This document shows positions 62,784-64,000 of a stretch of DNA of 64,000 nt, piece by piece. Location of the stretch: the NCBI GenBank assembly GCA_001829005.1, contig MIAG01000002.1, positions 502,837 through 566,836 of the forward strand, written 5' to 3'. Numbering within the stretch: position 1 is the first letter of the stretch; each line of letters begins with the position of its first letter. Both the position numbers and the translations under genes were made by a program. Source of the DNA: Sphingobacteriia bacterium RIFOXYC2_FULL_35_18 (GTDB lineage: Bacteria; Bacteroidota; Bacteroidia; Chitinophagales; Chitinophagaceae). The notes under the pieces were generated by a model. It was not told where the DNA came from. It did not search any database and saw nothing but the letters and a program-made list of their open reading frames with translations.

Positions 62784-64000
62784 CTACTTTTTAAACAGAT
62801 TTTTGCGTACCATTTTTCTAATATTAATGTACCCTGAAGTAAAAACTAAAGACAATTTAAAGGGTATATGTTTATTAAAACAATAATACCCATAAAATAT
62901 TCCAACAACTAGGGGCAATGTAGTGGCAAATGCTGCTCCGTATAAATTACCCGTCAAATATATACCTATAAAATCGCCAAGGATATTTACAAAAAGCATT
63001 AATAATACTTTGATGAAATTGGCTTTTGGCTGATGAATAATGTCTAAGGAAACAGCAATAAAACGATCAATTGGATAAAATATGGCTAACACCATCATAA
63101 TTCTCAACAAGTTTGCAGCTTCAGAATCTACATATTTACCCCCTCCTAATAACCCTGTTGCAATATCAGCAAATAAGATGGCTCCAAAGGCAAGTGGAAC
63201 GAATGCTAAAGTTAATGTTCCTGCATATTTTTGTAAAATATAAGCTACTTCCCTTTTATTCCCGTTATTGAAGGCCTTTGCCAAAGAAGACATAGCTGTT
63301 GCCAAAGTACTACGCAAAGGAATTTCAATGATTTCCATTAATCTACCTGGTAAATTATAAATAGCTACAGCCGCAGGGCCTAACATATAGGCAACTATAA
63401 AAGTATCTGCACTTCTTAACATATTAGCACTAATAGTAGTGCCAACACTAAACTTTCCAAAATGGTAGATCTCTTTTACACAAGCTTTTGTTTTTGAAAA
63501 GAAGGCGGATATCCCAGACCATCCAAATAAGATTGCAATGATACTTGCTAATGACGCAGAGGCAAGATTTACAATGAAGACAGATCGCAAATTCATTTGG
63601 TCAAAGAGAATCAGTGCAACTATTGACAAAATAAAACTGCCTTGTGTAATGACTCTAAGTATTAATAGTTTGTCAAACTTTTGATCAGCTTGTAAAATCC
63701 AAGAAGTAATTCCTGAAGGTAAAGTAGCTAAAAAGCTTAATCCAAACCATTGTATAATTACCAACACCGCCGGGTCTTTAAAATATCCGATGAATGGCAC
63801 AAAAGCCAAGTTAAATAAACCCATTGCTAAAGTAATCAATACAGCTAAGTACCATACAGACCCAAGCACTTCGTTGGCTCTTTCTTTTGAAGTGCCTGTA
63901 TAAAATTTCACTAAAGCAATTTGCAAAAATCCAGTTCTGAAAGTATCTAACAAAACTGCAACAGTCTGGAAGAAAACCCAATACCCAATCTCTTCAACTG
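62784..64000 (-). CDS. Polysaccharide flippase (PST/MOP family, partial)
   Basis: At least 405 residues with about 11 membrane helices and short polar loops, the pattern of Wzx-type flippases that move undecaprenyl-linked oligosaccharides across the inner membrane. The frame runs open to the right edge of the window (EEIGYWVFFQTVAVLLDTF), so the N-terminus lies outside; the TTG at 63953 is internal. It is followed by the GT14-like gene. Confidence 0.85.
   Translation of the reverse strand, partial: VEEIGYWVFFQTVAVLLDTFRTGFLQIALVKFYTGTSKERANEVLGSVWYLAVLITLAMGLFNLAFVPFIGYFKDPAVLVIIQWFGLSFLATLPSGITSWILQADQKFDKLLILRVITQGSFILSIVALILFDQMNLRSVFIVNLASASLASIIAILFGWSGISAFFSKTKACVKEIYHFGKFSVGTTISANMLRSADTFIVAYMLGPAAVAIYNLPGRLMEIIEIPLRSTLATAMSSLAKAFNNGNKREVAYILQKYAGTLTLAFVPLAFGAILFADIATGLLGGGKYVDSEAANLLRIMMVLAIFYPIDRFIAVSLDIIHQPKANFIKVLLMLFVNILGDFIGIYLTGNLYGAAFATTLPLVVGIFYGYYCFNKHIPFKLSLVFTSGYINIRKMVRKNLFKK

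Noticed and set aside
63951..63953. TTG at 63953 as the start of the flippase
   Set aside because: The frame continues to the window edge with good membrane-protein sequence, so the start lies outside the window.

Overview
The window is a low-GC Bacteroidota chromosome segment, most like the Chitinophagaceae (for example Sediminibacterium-type bacteria). This placement is an inference. It rests on type IX secretion C-terminal domains, TonB receptors with carboxypeptidase-like N-termini, DUF5686 and DUF3871 proteins, an IntDOT-like integrase and one TAnnTTTG promoter-like element. No rRNA and no CRISPR array is visible. One tRNA gene (tRNA-Asp, GTC) is present.

Left chromosomal part (1-29.8 kb): a sterol-desaturase-family membrane enzyme cut by the window edge; signal peptidase I with cytidine deaminase; a sigma-54 response regulator behind a TonB receptor; pyruvate dehydrogenase E1 beta; a second, larger TonB receptor; purC; the tRNA hydroxylase TrhO; a DUF5686 outer-membrane protein; a four-gene run ferredoxin-ddl-PASTA-rhodanese; a divergent acyl-CoA reductase; an HtrA/Do protease; a tightly packed run PIG-L deacetylase, two tiny membrane ORFs, Na+/solute symporter, GH13 enzyme; an outer-membrane beta-barrel; and a secreted glycoside hydrolase with a T9SS tail. 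Many transcription units end in clear hairpin terminators.

Middle part (29,865-55,522): an integrated element of about 25.7 kb in the 3' end of tRNA-Asp, bounded by a 15-bp direct repeat of the tRNA end. The right end carries the tyrosine integrase, two helix-turn-helix (HTH) proteins, an antirepressor-like protein and a DUF3987 ATPase beside an iteron-like repeat array. The centre carries a recombination/replication set (Sak4-like ATPase, DUF3871, two RadC-like proteins, one degenerate) and small membrane or TPR proteins. A giant T9SS adhesin with two seven-repeat FG-GAP propellers lies between this set and the DUF3987 gene. The left half looks like anti-phage cargo: a GIY-YIG protein, a SNF2 helicase-Mrr nuclease fusion with an unknown small partner, and a AAA ATPase/subtilase pair resembling IetAS. 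I see no relaxase, conjugation or capsid genes, so its mode of transfer is unexplained.

Right chromosomal part (55.6-64 kb): accA-dapA-dipeptidase in a row, a single-domain response regulator, and a surface-polysaccharide cluster (two GT2 glycosyltransferases, a GT14-like branching enzyme and a flippase cut by the window end).

The best candidates for something undescribed are the 182-aa protein plus SNF2-zinc ribbon-Mrr fusion, the IetAS-like pair with a G-quadruplex-capable leader, and the repeat architecture of the element (mirrored integrase-arm-like sites, iterons, periodic operator-like boxes).
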